Positions 31,237-43,800 of a stretch of 64,000 nt of DNA are shown here, in pieces. The notes under the pieces are model-generated. The model was not told where the DNA came from. It searched no databases and saw nothing but the letters and a program-made list of their open reading frames with translations. Within the stretch, counting starts at the first letter, position 1. Every line of letters starts with the position of its first letter. A program made the translations under genes and the position numbers. Location: NCBI GenBank assembly GCA_030710605.1, contig CP092872.1, positions 94,200,359-94,264,358 of the forward strand, written 5' to 3'. This stretch comes from Cordylochernes scorpioides. Its lineage: Eukaryota > Arthropoda > Arachnida > Pseudoscorpiones > Chernetidae.

Positions 31237-34200
31237 TTTGACTTATAGGAAGTGTACTAGAGCTAGTTGAATTTTGATCATAGTAAAATGTGTTAGAATG
31301 TGAGTTAAAGGCCCTAGATTGTGGTCTTAAAGAAATTACAGTTTTTTTTTATTGAAGGGGCTATTCTGTATTAATAGTATGTTGTAATTTAACACCTGGG
31401 TTCGACAGTATATTTTGTTTTAATTTTTAATTGAAGGTTATGAATAATGGTTCAACTTCAAGATTAATTAGGAAACTTAGATGCTTTAGATATCTGCTGT
31501 GCTTGTAACCAATTCTCTGTGGAGAGACTTGAAACATGTGCTGGGTAAAAAGCCCCTATAACTCCTTGTTTTTTAAGTCATAGTCTAAAGGGGGTTTCTA
31601 ATGAGAGTATGTAATGCAGTTACAATCTAAGAATTGATAGAGCAACAAGTAACCTCTGTTGTTAAACTTCAGAACGAGCTGGGTACCAAAAGCCCTATAA
31701 GTCCAAAGAAAGAGTTTAACTGAATAGCAGAGAAAGAAGAAGCGTTGGCAAAACACTTGTGGACCTATCATATATTGGCAATGAGGTAAATACTTGAAGT
31801 TCAGTTCGCTCCATTTAAGTGCTAGTTTGAAGATTCATTTGTTTAGACACCAAGTGTCAAGATAAGAAGATTTTCAAATTGTGAGACACACAGTTAAAGT
31901 GTTAGGTTAGATTTCAGCATTTGATTGTTAACAATCAATTTTGTTAATTTGTTTAAATATAAATAATGTTTATCCACGTATAGATAACTTTTGTGTAGAG
32001 TTTGTATGAGGTATTAGTTTAAATTAATAGGGCTTTAGTCTCCACTTTGTTTTAATTAGAAAACTTTATTTGATTTCACATTAGTCCTGGAATTTAGAAA
32101 TTGTTAGGGTTTATTTGATAGAGATTATTGAGTGTTTTGGCGTTTATGGCAGTTTTTGACTTTAGTTTATGTGCAAGATGCGAATGAAATGTATGAATGG
32201 GAAATCTTAGTGAATGTGTCAAGGTTAAAAACTATTATATTGTGAGCCCAAAATACACTAGAATAGGGTTAAGGACTTTGATAGGATCGATTTTTTTTTA
32301 TTTCGAATTTGCTAGGACCGAGAAGCCTCAAACAGGACAACTACAACTCTATTGTTAGGAAAATATTCGCTCCACTTTGTTAGGTCTCCTTTTTAGAGGA
32401 GTGTAAATATTGATTTCTTTTATGAGAGTAATCAGTTACTCTATTTCATTATATCAACTTGAATTCTAAGAATCGTAGGCAATGACCATGTCTCGATTCT
32501 CAGACTGGGGATTTGTGGAAGGTCACGGTCGGGCCAAAAGCCTGCAAGTCCCCTCCTCATTAGAGGGAACGGAGAGGTATCAGGTGAACTTTGTGCTAGG
32601 TGGGGGGATTCAGTTGCCGACGTCGCAGACTAAGTGTAAAGCGACGAAAACCTCGGGTAACCGATCTGACATCGTAATTTACGACGCTTTGAGCGTGACC
32701 GAGATGAGGGTGATACAGTCGGGAGGTTGGAAAGGATCGGCACGTTGGGAGCTCTTTTATATATTGCGCAGCCTGTAACAAATTCCCCGATGGACGAGCT
32801 TAGAAAACATGCGCTGGGTAGAGAAATCGAATTCCCTGTAACTCCTTGTCTATAAGTAAAAGCCTAAACGGGTTTTCTAATGAGGGTTAACAATTGAGCA
32901 TGTAACAAACAAGTTATGATTAGACGAGGCGATTCCGTCTACAGATTTTAGGTACCAGTTAGCAAAGTGACAGATGGACTGTCCGGATTCTTTGCGTTTT
33001 ATATCGCCCCAGGCTAGCAAGAGTTATTCACTTAATTAAAGACTATTAGTCTACCATACGTTTAGTTAGAACGAATTTAAGTCTAAACATCAATTAGTAT
33101 ATAGAATTTTTTTTTTTAGGGTAATTCATTATAAGATAGGTTAAATTTTAAATTAATAGGACACAAAATGAACTTTTGAAGCAGATTGCCAGAACATGCC
33201 AATATAGCGGTCCAGATTTGAAGAGGAATTATTAATTTTTTTTTTGGGAAGATCGAATATAAAATATTTTTCGTTTTGAGACGGTAAAATGACCTAGAGC
33301 AATGGGTTATTTTGTTTTACAAGATTTGTTTTTCCAGAGAGGTACTAAGAACTCAGGTGGGAGGACATATATCACAAGATATGAGTTAGACCTAGTTTCT
33401 ATCCATCATAATTTATTTCAGAATTAGTTTGAGTATTTTTTTTTAAGGGATTTTTTTCTTGGTCAAAGTTTATGAGTACACATTCTATGGATAAGCTAAA
33501 CAATGTATAGTAGGGGTAAACTACATGTTAAAATAAAGGACAAAGGTGGGAGAGATTTCAACCACAGGTAATATAATTTGGAAGTAATCTGGTTGTGAGA
33601 TGCTTCCTTTTGTATTAAGAGAGGCAGGGAACACGCCAGACAAACACTCCCAGTGACAAGTTAGTAAGGACAAGTTTTATCTTTGTTAGATATTACACGA
33701 GTTTGAGATACTAGTGAGATAACCTGGATCCCTCAGTGCATATCTATTCGTTTTATTATTTTTATATATCATATATCATATATTATTTTTTTTATTATTA
33801 TATCCATGTATATTTGTATATGTAGAAAGCACGATTCATAGCATAGATATGTGTGACATTTTGGTAGCAGCGTTGTTACCATCTTCGGACAAATGTACCG
33901 AATAAAGATTTTAATCACAATTTATATATTCATTTGTATTCATTATATATATATATATCAAACCATTTTTTTTACTTATAGTAAATACCCATTTTAATAT
34001 TTTTTATTTTTATCTAACATCGCGTATATCCACATTGTTTCATTTTTTGCATGCATCGTATCCATGCAGCTCTAATAAGTATATATTTTTTTACGTTTCT
34101 GTTTTACACTATTATTTTTAATGTCATCGATAGGAGCTGCAACCTTAGATTTTTTTTTACTATCATTGTCATTTTGAACATGTATAGCCATTCCTTTGCT

Positions 34201-34670
34201 GCCATATGTATCGTATAGAACTAATAAAGTTTTTTTTTTAGATGTGTTTTAGGAATTGGGCATGTCTACCATACAAACACAATTCCTTGGCGCCCATAAT
34301 TATTATGTTAACCTGAATGGCATAAGAATCTGTTTTGCACAGAACCTGTGTATAGACCACCCCTTCTCCACCCACTGGGACTGCGGTCGGGGATGTGTGG
34401 ACTCGACTCACATCTGGGTCAAGACTCCCTGGAATACAGACAGCAAAGGGATGGGCTCAGTATATTGCCCATAGAATGGTAGGGTAGAACTTCCTTCTGT
34501 AATCACGATGAATTAACCTGCCCCAGGTTCCATGGCCCGTCTGTTCCCCCTTTGCCGGAGTGACAGTGATTGCATAGTGGTATCGTAAAAGAATGCATTT
34601 CTCCCAATTTCATATTTTCTCATGGAATATTTGATCAGATATGAATTGAAATAAACTCATTCTTTCACTC
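31237..34670 (+). other. 3' interior of element A: no intact gene
   Basis: About 3.4 kb between the coding tail and the polypurine tract. The piece 32460-32990 is conserved, inverted, at about 42700-43100 in element B, including a frame at 32482-32778 (SLEGTERYQVNF). The matching frame in B differs and is interrupted, so coding is doubtful. A decayed hammerhead repeat sits at 33846-33895. Confidence 0.5.
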
Positions 34671-34685
34671 TGGCAGGGGAGGAAT
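34671..34685 (+). other. Polypurine tract of element A
   Basis: GGCAGGGGAGGAAT lies directly before the 3' LTR. Element B has nearly the same tract. Confidence 0.8.
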
Positions 34686-36625
34686 TGTTGGGTCACATTT
34701 CACCAAACAGACCCAACAAAGATGTAAACATTCCTTTACATCCTATGTACATACACGCAGTGTCTCGCCGAAAGTGTTTGGTGTACAGATGGATGTCCCA
34801 CGGCAATGGCCGACGGTGGTTCAAAGACCAAGCCGGGGGGGAGACGCAGCCCTGGACGTGAATACTAAGATATATCAAGGGAGGCACAGCCCTGGACACG
34901 ATTCCAATATCTACTGGAGGAGGATGATATCGGTCCCTGATTAAGTAGTCAGAAGCCCGACGAAAACAGAAGCAGGAGTCCAACCACAACATAAGCAGAA
35001 AGCTGACGGACAGTGGAGAAGCCACCTCAACAAGAAGAAACGGACATCCAGCATGCGCCTTTGTAAAACCTCCCTTTTAATTCTTGTATATATATATAAC
35101 CTGTGACATGACATTTTTGATAGATGGGGACCATTTATTAATATTCTTGGGATTTCTTAAAGGAGAAATTAGCATATAAGTCTCTCAGAGGGGTAGCATC
35201 CTAAATTGGATTTTAATTCCATTGTTAATTTAAATTTATCTCTCAATAAGACAGATAAATTCTGAATTTTGGTTAATATTTAGTTTAAATTGATCTTTCA
35301 TAAGCCGTGTAAGAATATTTCTAATTCATAATTTTCCTTAAAAATAAAAATTTAATAAATAATATTTTCTCTCAATAAGACAGATAAATTCTGAATTTTG
35401 GTTAATATTTAGTTTAAATTGATCTTTCATAAGCCGTGTAAGAATATTTCTAATTCATAATTTTCCTTAAAAATAAAAATTTAATAAAATAATATTTTCT
35501 CTCAATAAGACAGATGAATTCTGAATTTGGTTAATATTTATGTTAAATTGATCTTTCATAAGCTGAGTTAGAATATTTCTAATTCATAATATTTTTCTAA
35601 TAAAATATTATTTTTATTCCTTAAATTTTAACTATAATAATATTATTTTTTCTATTTAATATTTCGAGAATTTAGTATATTCAAGATTTATTATTCTGTG
35701 GGAGTTAGGGATTGAGGGCGCTGGAAAAAAGGGATAGGGGGCTAGAATTTTTTGGGGGGCTGGACCAAGGACCATTCAGTTTGGACGAGGCTTTCGAGAG
35801 GGGCAGACGAAATTTCTCATCGGGCGAGAAGTAGGTAGCCGAGGTGTTTGGGTAAGTTTCAATCTAAATTTTTATCATAAAGATATTTATATATACATGA
35901 CGAAGTCATGGTAGGTATAAAGGATTTTTTTTGATAAAGACGCCTTGCCATTTATGGCGAGTTCATATTGAGAGAGGGACTTATTCATGCATTAATAGAT
36001 AGATTATCTTGCCCAAGCAAGATCGCCTTTGAATGTGGTGTTATAGATTTACATTTTACCTAATTATGTCATGTCATAGTAAATACAATTTGTTTTATAT
36101 TTTATTTTTTTTTTAAATCCCTTTCTTTGTCGAATAAAAGTTGATGTGGTAAATTATAATGTGTACTAATGTCTATATAAAACCACAGATCACACATGAA
36201 CCTTGGTGCGTATGTTATAGATATTGAGTGTATTATAAGAGGTTCATTGCCTTATCATAAACGGTGAATATGTATACACCTGAATTTCTTTATATGCTAA
36301 AGGAGATCAAGATATAAATGTTTTTATAATCGATGCTCAATTACAAGACAAATGTTAATCCGAGTGTATACAATATTTACCGTGTATGATGTAATGTAAG
36401 AGCGTATCTTACGTCCCAAAATTTCATCTTGGAACAAACTACATATTTTGATTATTTATATGGGTTCCAGTGTTCGTCGTACAATATCGAGGGTATATCC
36501 GAGTGTAAATTTGGTTATTGTACATGTTGATGTAAGTATTTGGCGAGTGTTGCATTTGTATGTCTAAGTCAAAGGATGGAATTTAGCCATCTAGATGTAG
36601 GAGGTCCTGGCTTTGGGACTCTACA
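34686..36625 (+). repeat. 3' LTR of element A
   Basis: 1940 bp, essentially identical to 21533-23471. It ends CTCTACA before the TTCG duplication. Confidence 0.92.
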
Positions 36626-36689
36626 TTCGCACCTCTCAGTCTGTCAGGGAAAATATTTTAAATTTTGTTTTATGACTAGAGAAAACGTT

Positions 36690-37342
36690 TAAGTGTGTGT
36701 GTAGTAGTAGCAGAGAATCCCAGGCTGCCGCCAGCCAAGGCAGTTTCAGCGTTCAGTGAAATGGCACAGATATTCTCATATGAATCTCACTTCTGTTTAA
36801 GAAATGGCAATCGCCAAATAAGAGTTGGCGCCGCCTTGGTGACAGGTCCAATTGGGCCGCATCTGTGGAACGCCGCATATCACAGCAGCGTAGAATTTTG
36901 GTTTGGGAAGCCATCGCCTATTATACTATACTATATTATACTATAATTATAGTAGATCACCTCTAATTCATTTTGAGGACACTATGTAGGCCCAACTATG
37001 CGTGCTGCTACGGTGTTAACGCTACCCTTTCTTCAGGAGGTACCAAATGCAATTTTCCAACAATATAGCGCCTGACTTCACACAGCAGGCATCAGCCAAC
37101 ATTCCCTGCATGAAACCTCAGTACTTCCATGGCCACCAGTCTCTTCAGATCTCTCAATTATAGAATGCGCCTGGAACCTAATTGGACGTCGTTTGTGTGC
37201 GCTGCAACCGTCGCGTTTAGAATATGAACTGGAATGGGCAACCACCCATCGGGATACCATCCATACACTCATTGTTTGCTGCTCGCAAAGCCGCCCGCGG
37301 TGGTCTCACAACATATTGAGTGGACGGCGATATCACTCAGTG
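36690..37342 (+). pseudogene. Tc1-like transposase relic
   Basis: Pieces of a Tc1 transposase occur in several frames. YESHFCLRNGNRQIRV corresponds to the first-aspartate region, and RRLGDRSNW...RRILVWEAIAY to the part after it. Near 37060 LHTAGISQ follows a destroyed second aspartate (D to Y, plus a stop), and LPWPPVSSDLSIIECAWNLI holds the final glutamate. Frameshifts and stops make it non-functional. The spacing between second and third catalytic positions is 32 residues, as in the intact copy at 57975-58979. Confidence 0.75.
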
Positions 37343-37621
37343 TATAGGTGTATTCTGTTCTAATAAATATCATTTATTGTTAGCTACTTGTACTCTCATT
37401 ATGCAGATTTTCACAACTTTTTGCCCACTAAGTCTTGAAGTTGAAAATTCAATGTCATGTAGTGTATATACAAAATCTTTCTATATACTGCAGAATCTTT
37501 TCCTCTTATTAAAAGAACAAGCAGAAATGATATATATGATGACCAAAATCATAGAGATGCTCAATGTATCAAATTATTATTTTTACTCAGTTTCACTGAA
37601 TTTCTAACGCCTTATTTTAGG

Positions 37622-37769
37622 TATATCTCCCTTCGGAAGGCAAGTGACTGGAATAAACATGTAAATGCCGGCAGAAAATTAGAAAAGAGTAAACTGCATC
37701 ATGAATATTCATGCTGGGCAGCCGCAATCACAACTGTCTCAATGCTCATTGAATACTGTCAAAATCAAT
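37622..37769 (+). pseudogene. Possible fragment of a hAT-type (TTF zinc finger) transposase
   Basis: A 48-codon open stretch includes SDWNKHVNAGRKLEKSKLHH and ends at a TAG. The pattern DW...KLxxH/KSxxH is like the zinc-finger region of hAT-related and ZMYM-like proteins. It is flanked by ATTTTAG before and AGGTGAGA after, which look like splice sites, so an exon is possible. The match is short. Confidence 0.3.
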
Positions 37770-37823
37770 AGGTGAGAAATAAAAGGAGATGTCATGGAAC
37801 CTAGAGAAAGTATGGCTTGAAGG

Positions 37824-38077
37824 TGTTGAATATATGAATTCAATTTTAGACTTTAATATTTTATAAAATATTGTCACTGAATAATTATTTTAAATATTCT
37901 GTGGTATATCATCATTAATATTTGCATAGTTATCACTCCTCACGATTCTTATATATTATTACTTGTAAATAAATTTACAGATATAGTTTTGCATTTTATA
38001 TAAATAAACTATTTTCAATTACTAAAATCGTATGTATTAATTTCTAAAATAATATAAAACCTAAAACCATTCTAACC
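37824..38077 (+). repeat. 5' LTR of the Copia element
   Basis: 254 bp. It differs from the 3' LTR by an extra ATATAG-type 6-bp segment, one T/C change near the start, and C instead of A at the last base. Confidence 0.9.
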
Positions 38078-38130
38078 GTGGCAGCATAAAGCGTGGTTAT
38101 AACTTAAAATCTAAAATCGTAAAAATAAAA

Positions 38131-38314
38131 ATGGCTGCTGTTATGGAAGATATTTCGATTATAGATAAATTAAAAGACTGAAAATTTTGATATTTGGAAA
38201 TTTCAAATTAACATTATTTTTAAAGCTAATAATTTAATTGAAATAATAAATGGCAATTTGTTTTTTAAAGATCAAAAGGATGAAAAAGAAAAAAACGTAT
38301 GGATAATAAAAGAT
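38131..38314 (+). pseudogene. Copia gag, N-terminal part
   Basis: It starts ATGGCTGCTGTTATGG. After KLKD a one-base insertion shifts the frame, which then reads ENFDIWKFQINIIFKANNL, typical of Copia gag proteins. The frame ends at the 12-bp duplication ATAATAAAAGAT (38303-38314), where the non-LTR element entered. The rest of gag is at 52111. Confidence 0.8.
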
Positions 38315-38396
38315 TTTATTTTATTTATTTATTGTTATATGAGCACGAAGTCCAAAGGACTATTGTGCTGTGCTAGTATTATTTATATATATATGA

Positions 38397-39064
38397 TTAA
38401 TTATTTACACGATGGATTAGTATTGTTTTGTAAATTATTGTACAAATAGTTCTAAATTTAACAAAGTTCTCATAAGATAGAGTATATACACAAAGAGAAT
38501 TTGGTAATGTTTCAAAGTATCTACATACAATTTGATTAGTCAGAGGGCAAGATAAAAGAAGATGCTCTGGTGATTCAACATCTAAGCGGCATTCACATGT
38601 TGGATCATTGATAGCATTCAGTTTGAACAGGAAACTTAAGAAGGGTCCTTTGCCAGTTAAGAATAAAGTAGTGAATTTATCCGAAGAAATGAAATTTGGG
38701 ACAGCAATTGGAAAGAATTTTTTGAACAGTTCATTAGATTGAGAAAGATAAAACTTAAATTTTAGATCCAGATATAGTTTGTTTAATTCTTTTTGAAGGG
38801 TTTTTTTGAGTGTTCGATCTGTGAGAGAATTTGTCATATTATACTTTGTTTGTAATAATTCAAGATAATCGGACAGTAAAGGGGTTTTCGCTAGTATATG
38901 TGTGATGTAAGAAGATGAAGTCCTATAAGCATGAATGCATCTAATAAGAATTTGATATTGTATAGAATTCAACTTGGATCTTTTTGCTGCAGTGATAAAA
39001 GGAAACCAAATATTTGATGCATAGCTTATTGTAGAGCGTATCATAGCTTTATATAGGATCAATC
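38397..39064 (-). pseudogene. Non-LTR polyprotein, C-terminal part
   Basis: The frame continues exactly from the part at 51105-52098 if element B and one AATC are removed. It has LYKAMIRSTISYASNIWFP, typical of the region after the reverse transcriptase thumb. Near the end comes CECRLDVESPEHLLLSCPL, a C-x-C...H-x4-C zinc-binding end found in Jockey/R1-type elements. It stops at 38397, about 80 bases before the tail. Confidence 0.8.
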
Positions 39065-40807
39065 TGTTGCGTTCCCGGTTTTTGGATAGTTGAAAAGGGA
39101 GGATACACGATGTGACTTATTAAAAGTTTCCTTACTTAAGTATATATATATATATAGCAATTTAGGCCAACAACCCCATGTATATAACCCGCAGCAAGAC
39201 CTTAATGTTGTATAATAGCAGCACAGCTGTCAGTGATGCACTATCGGCATATGTCTTTACATCATCACATGTAATGCAATTTGTGCAAACAGGATAAATA
39301 AAATAAATAAAAAAGAAAAGGGGGAAAAACTCTGTAATTGATTAAGAGTTGAGCTAAAGCAAGGATCGAGCATATAATATTGTCAGAACAATGGTCTAAA
39401 GATGGAAACAGCCGCGACACTATTATACAATTTCATCAGACAACCCATGAAATCGTTATTAAATTGGGCAATCTATAAAACACTGAAACACAGACACTCG
39501 CGGCAATGTATGTGGCCGGTAATTTATGGGAGACTTGATTATTAGTAACATTCCCTTCAAATAGGTAAGAAACATACAACATTTCATTTAAACAGTGGGA
39601 ATAGCACCATAAGGCAAATTATGTATGAAATAGGTAACAGAGGAAACAAGAAAATTTCTCTAGATATTTATTTAAATATCTTAAAATTTGGGAACATGTC
39701 TATACTGACGAGATATGCTATTTACATAGTAAAATTTAGATAGAGGTGACCTGAAGTTACTTTATAGCCCTTTAGGGCCCATGCGAAATCTAGGTTGGCT
39801 ACTACACAAAAGGGGGGGGGGGGGGAAGGCGCTAAGTCATAATGACAAATGGCTTACCTTTTCTCGAAAGTGCCGGCAAAGGTCTGGTCTCCTGTCTGCA
39901 GACTGTCCTTTCACTGCGCGACTCCGATCGAATCCTGCCTTTTGGCAAAGAACCTTCTTTTATTCATCTCTCTCTCCATTTTCATTCGCCGAAAGAAACA
40001 CCAATCAAAATGGCCAACGGCTCCAGTATCAATTTCATAGACGCCCCAGGCCTCATCAAAATAGAACATATAGTATTACCAAAACAAAAAAATCTAAAGA
40101 GAGAAACAGCCACGGCACTAGTGTAAGATTTCAGACTCCAGGCCTCTTCCATCAAAATAGAACATATAGTATTACCAAAACAAAAAAAAATCTAAAGAGA
40201 GCAACAGCTACGGCGATAGTGTAAAATTTCAGACGCCAGCCTCTTCCATCAAAATAGAACATATAGTATTACCAAAACAAAAAAAAAATCTAAAGAGAGC
40301 AACAGCTACGGCGATAGTGTAAAATTTCAGACGCCAGCCCCCCCCCTTCCACATGGATTGAAATAAAATCCTCCCTTTTTCTCGGGACGATATATATATA
40401 TCGCCCCCCCCCCTCCGTCTTAGCTAAAATCGACACAGGCCCCTTTTCACTTGAACTGTAATATAACGCCTTCCTTTCTCGGGAAGGATATTTTATAAGG
40501 TTCAGTCTTTAGAGATCTTCCTTCTCCATTTTCCCTTTTTTTTTTCTGGTCACCTTTACCTAAATATTTGGTGAGGGGAATATATGTACATATGAAACAA
40601 CAGTTTCCAGCTCGGATGTCTCTGGATGTCTTCTTCTTTACCAGGCATCAGCTTTCGGCATGGAAGTCTGGTGTCACCAAGTGTCTAAGTTTCTGGGCAA
40701 AAAAAAAATGGTCTGTAAGTCTATGTGGGAGGGAAGCCATGTATCCATTTGATTTGATTATACATACGCCTTCTGTTGGGGTATGGTTACAAAAACGTGC
40801 CCCAACA
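39065..40807 (-). repeat. 3' LTR of element B
   Basis: 1743 bp. It contains a roughly 90-bp tandem repeat in three units (40050-40340; the word CATCAAAATAGAACATATAG marks each), a G run at 39812 and C runs at 40338 and 40404. Open frames here such as 39781-40224 are present identically in the other LTR and look incidental. Confidence 0.9.
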
Positions 40808-40822
40808 ATCCTCCCCCTGCCA
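40808..40822 (-). other. Polypurine tract of element B
   Basis: The minus strand reads GGCAGGGGGAGGAT directly before the 3' LTR, one or two bases different from element A. Confidence 0.8.
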
Positions 40823-43800
40823 AGTAATGGACAAATGCGTTTGTGCTATTCATTATTCATCTGCCTTTCATCAGTTACTATGAAAGCAGGCCCATTTCTA
40901 GCAAAATGCATTTTCCATTACTAGGTGAAGCCAGGTGTACCGAAACCTATAGGGAAGATAAGGCTAATCAAAATGATGGTATGCTATTCTAGATGTTTAT
41001 TATTCCGAACATTAGTGGGCATTGTGCATCCTGGCAAAGGGGTTTTTATGTGTTATTATTCTGTCAGCACACTGTTATCAACATAGGTCATGGGGGACAG
41101 TCATATCATATGTATGGAAGTAAGCAAGGTCATCTGTCTTACCATTCATGGGTATATATACCACCCTTCCACTTTCTTCTTTGGCCTTGAGGAGTAGGCC
41201 CTCCTTGTGGTAAGTCCTCTCAACCCCATCCTTGCCTCTTGTGGTGCTGGATTCATTGCTACCTTCTTTCTGCTAACAATACAGTTAGAGCATTTCCCTA
41301 TTACATATTATATATAAAAATTTGGGCGCCAAGAAGTCGTTTAGAAATAACTGACTAGTCCAACTCCTAAAACATGCCAGCATCTTTATTTAAGTACCAA
41401 TCAAGACATTCGTGTGGTATAGTTATACATATACAATCAAAGGAAAGGATAATTATAGTTAGCTGAAAGAAATATCTTGATACATAATGATTAGCCTATG
41501 ACATGATGACTTTTGCTAAATAAAAAAAAAAAGGTTACAGAAAACAAATTGTGAAAGTAATTATTAAATAAGGCCCGAAATATGTAATGATAAAATGAAT
41601 CCTTCCATGTTATATGATGGGTATAATATATATATTGAAGAAAACACGTATCATGCAGATAGTGATTAAATATGATAAAAAATCATCCCATGATAGATGA
41701 TAAAGAAAACTACTACAAAATTATATATGATGACAAAATATATATACTTATACAAGTAAGGCGGATAAAAGACAATAAGGATAAAATAGATCATGCCTTG
41801 AGGGAAGAATAAGCCATGACAACATGTTAAAAAAAATCGCAACATGGCCGGTAAATATTACTAATATCATGAATATCAATGGAAATAAAATTGTTGAAAT
41901 GAATAGCATATGATTATAATATAATATATATGATATAAAATAATAACATATTCAATTAGAAAATGAAAACACATTATATATATTTGTGCGCTGAAGGTTC
42001 AAGGTTTAGTATCTCAGTTAAGTTTTTCAATCTTATTCAGTCTGGAATCACGAGTTGGTCACTGGGTAATATTCGTCTATCCCGATCCTACTGGAGGGTG
42101 TGTTTTCTCTTATGTGTTAGATTCCTCTGTTACAATACTCTCAACTCAGATGGGTACGTCATTTAGATTCTTGGTCAAATGGAACATAGCCCAGACCTCT
42201 ATTAAACTACACAGTCCATTTAAATCTAGGGTGACAACCGTATGAAGAAAGCTCTCTGTTTGACAGAGAAACTAATCAACTTCTCCCATTTTGTTTGTGA
42301 CTCCGTTTACCTTGTCTCTGGGGTGTGTACAGTTCAGCTACCTCCCCCTTCCAAGAAATTCATATTACTTTCATCTACTAATATACTCTCTATTCATTTG
42401 ACCTGAATCCTATAAATCTACATCTTATAAGTTTGAATTTTATCAATCTGAAATTTTGGTTCCTTTTACAAATTCCTTCAGAACTCTACTCCCTGTATAA
42501 CTGCTCTTAATTCTACTGTCCTCAATACAACACTTCTAAAACTTTGACTCACTGGCTTGTTCTGGCGTCTCGTTCGCGGTCATTATAGTTAACTAATACT
42601 TTAAAATCTTATCCTATCATGAAACGAGTTTAAACTCGTTGAAGGTCCTAATAATTACTTATTCTGCCTCTCGAATCGGTCTTATACTCGAATTCATTCC
42701 AACAAAACGTATGGCAGGGCGAATCCTTTATTAGAAGAAACTTCCGCTAGCTATGGGGGATCAAACTGGTACCAAAAATATTCAATAGACGGAAACTACT
42801 TCGTCTAGAATAACTGGGCAATCTCTGCCTACATGCCAATCTTACAGGACCTCCCGTCTGGAATACCCTCGCTCCAGCCACGCTAAAAGCGTCGAAACTA
42901 CGGTGTCAGATCGGTTACCCAAGGTCGCGCCGTTATACCCCAGGCTATACGGCATGGCTAAAACAAATCCCCCATCCTGCATAAAATTCAATCTATACCT
43001 CTTCGTTCCCTCTAATGAGGGGAAGTTTGGTGGGGTTTCTGGTCTGATCATAACCTCCCACAACCTTCCAGTCTGAGAATCGAGATATGATCATTATCTA
43101 CGACTCTTAAAATTCAAGTTGATATAAATAACAAGGAGTACTTGATTACCCTAGTAATAGAAATTAAAATTTTATACTCCCGTAAAGGGGAGACCTAACA
43201 AAATGGAGCGAATACCTTTCTTAACAATAGAGTTGTACAGCCCTGTGAGGCTATCGTTCCTAACAAATAAAGAAATCAAATTTAAAAATCGAACCTATTA
43301 AAATCCTTAACCCTATTCTAATGTATTTTTGGATTAACAGTATGTTAGACTTTAACTTTGTGGTCGCATTCATTGATCATTACATTCACTCTCTCATTCA
43401 CGATCGCATTCAAACTAGAGTTAGACTCTATCATAAAAACCAAAATACTATAATATCATTATTAATAGGCCTTAACTATAATGAAAATCTTCCAGGACAA
43501 AATGTGAAATCAAATAAAATAATAAAATTAAAACAAATTGGGAACTAAAGCCCTAAGTTACGCAAAAGAAAATGCCTCTGTACAAGCTCTATATATACTA
43601 ATACTTTATACTCGATAAATGATTGTTAACAATTCTAAGTAATCTGGAAGCTAACCTACTAAAAAAAAAATCAGTGTAACTTCAAAAACTGCCCTTGCCT
43701 TGACACCAAGCGACTTTTCACGACAATTCTATATAAAGACATACACTAATTATAATGGCGAATAAAGGACCATTAAGCGTGACACCTCATAAAAGCGGAA

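Larger units (their letters stand above)
21533..36625 (+). mobile_element. Large LTR retrotransposon A, non-autonomous (LARD-like), 15.1 kb
   Basis: Direct repeats of about 1.94 kb bound the element. It starts TGTTGGG and ends CTACA, and is flanked by a 4-bp duplication TTCG (21529-21532, 36626-36629). The sites are a primer-binding-like site after the left LTR and a polypurine tract before the right one. The two LTRs differ at only a few bases by eye, so insertion is recent. The 11.2 kb interior contains no intact gag, protease, reverse transcriptase or integrase frame; only a short coding tail at 31060-31236 is recognisable. Gypsy elements usually make 4-5 bp duplications, but superfamily is unproven without coding domains. 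Confidence 0.9.
21364..37342 (+). mobile_element. Old Tc1-like transposon, split by LTR element A
   Basis: The left part 21364-21532 starts CACTGCGTGACTCTGAAATT after TA. The right part resumes at 36630 and ends CACTCAGTG before TA at 37343-37344. The left end matches the 5' end of the intact Tc1 element at 57831-59222 (GTGACATTGAAA; AAATTTCAGGGTA). It is therefore an older, diverged member of the same family, now interrupted by 15.1 kb. Confidence 0.75.

Noticed and set aside
39781-40224. 147-residue frame, present twice (also near 50072)
   Set aside because: It lies in the LTRs of element B and contains a homopolymer-derived glycine run and a tandem repeat, so it is incidental.
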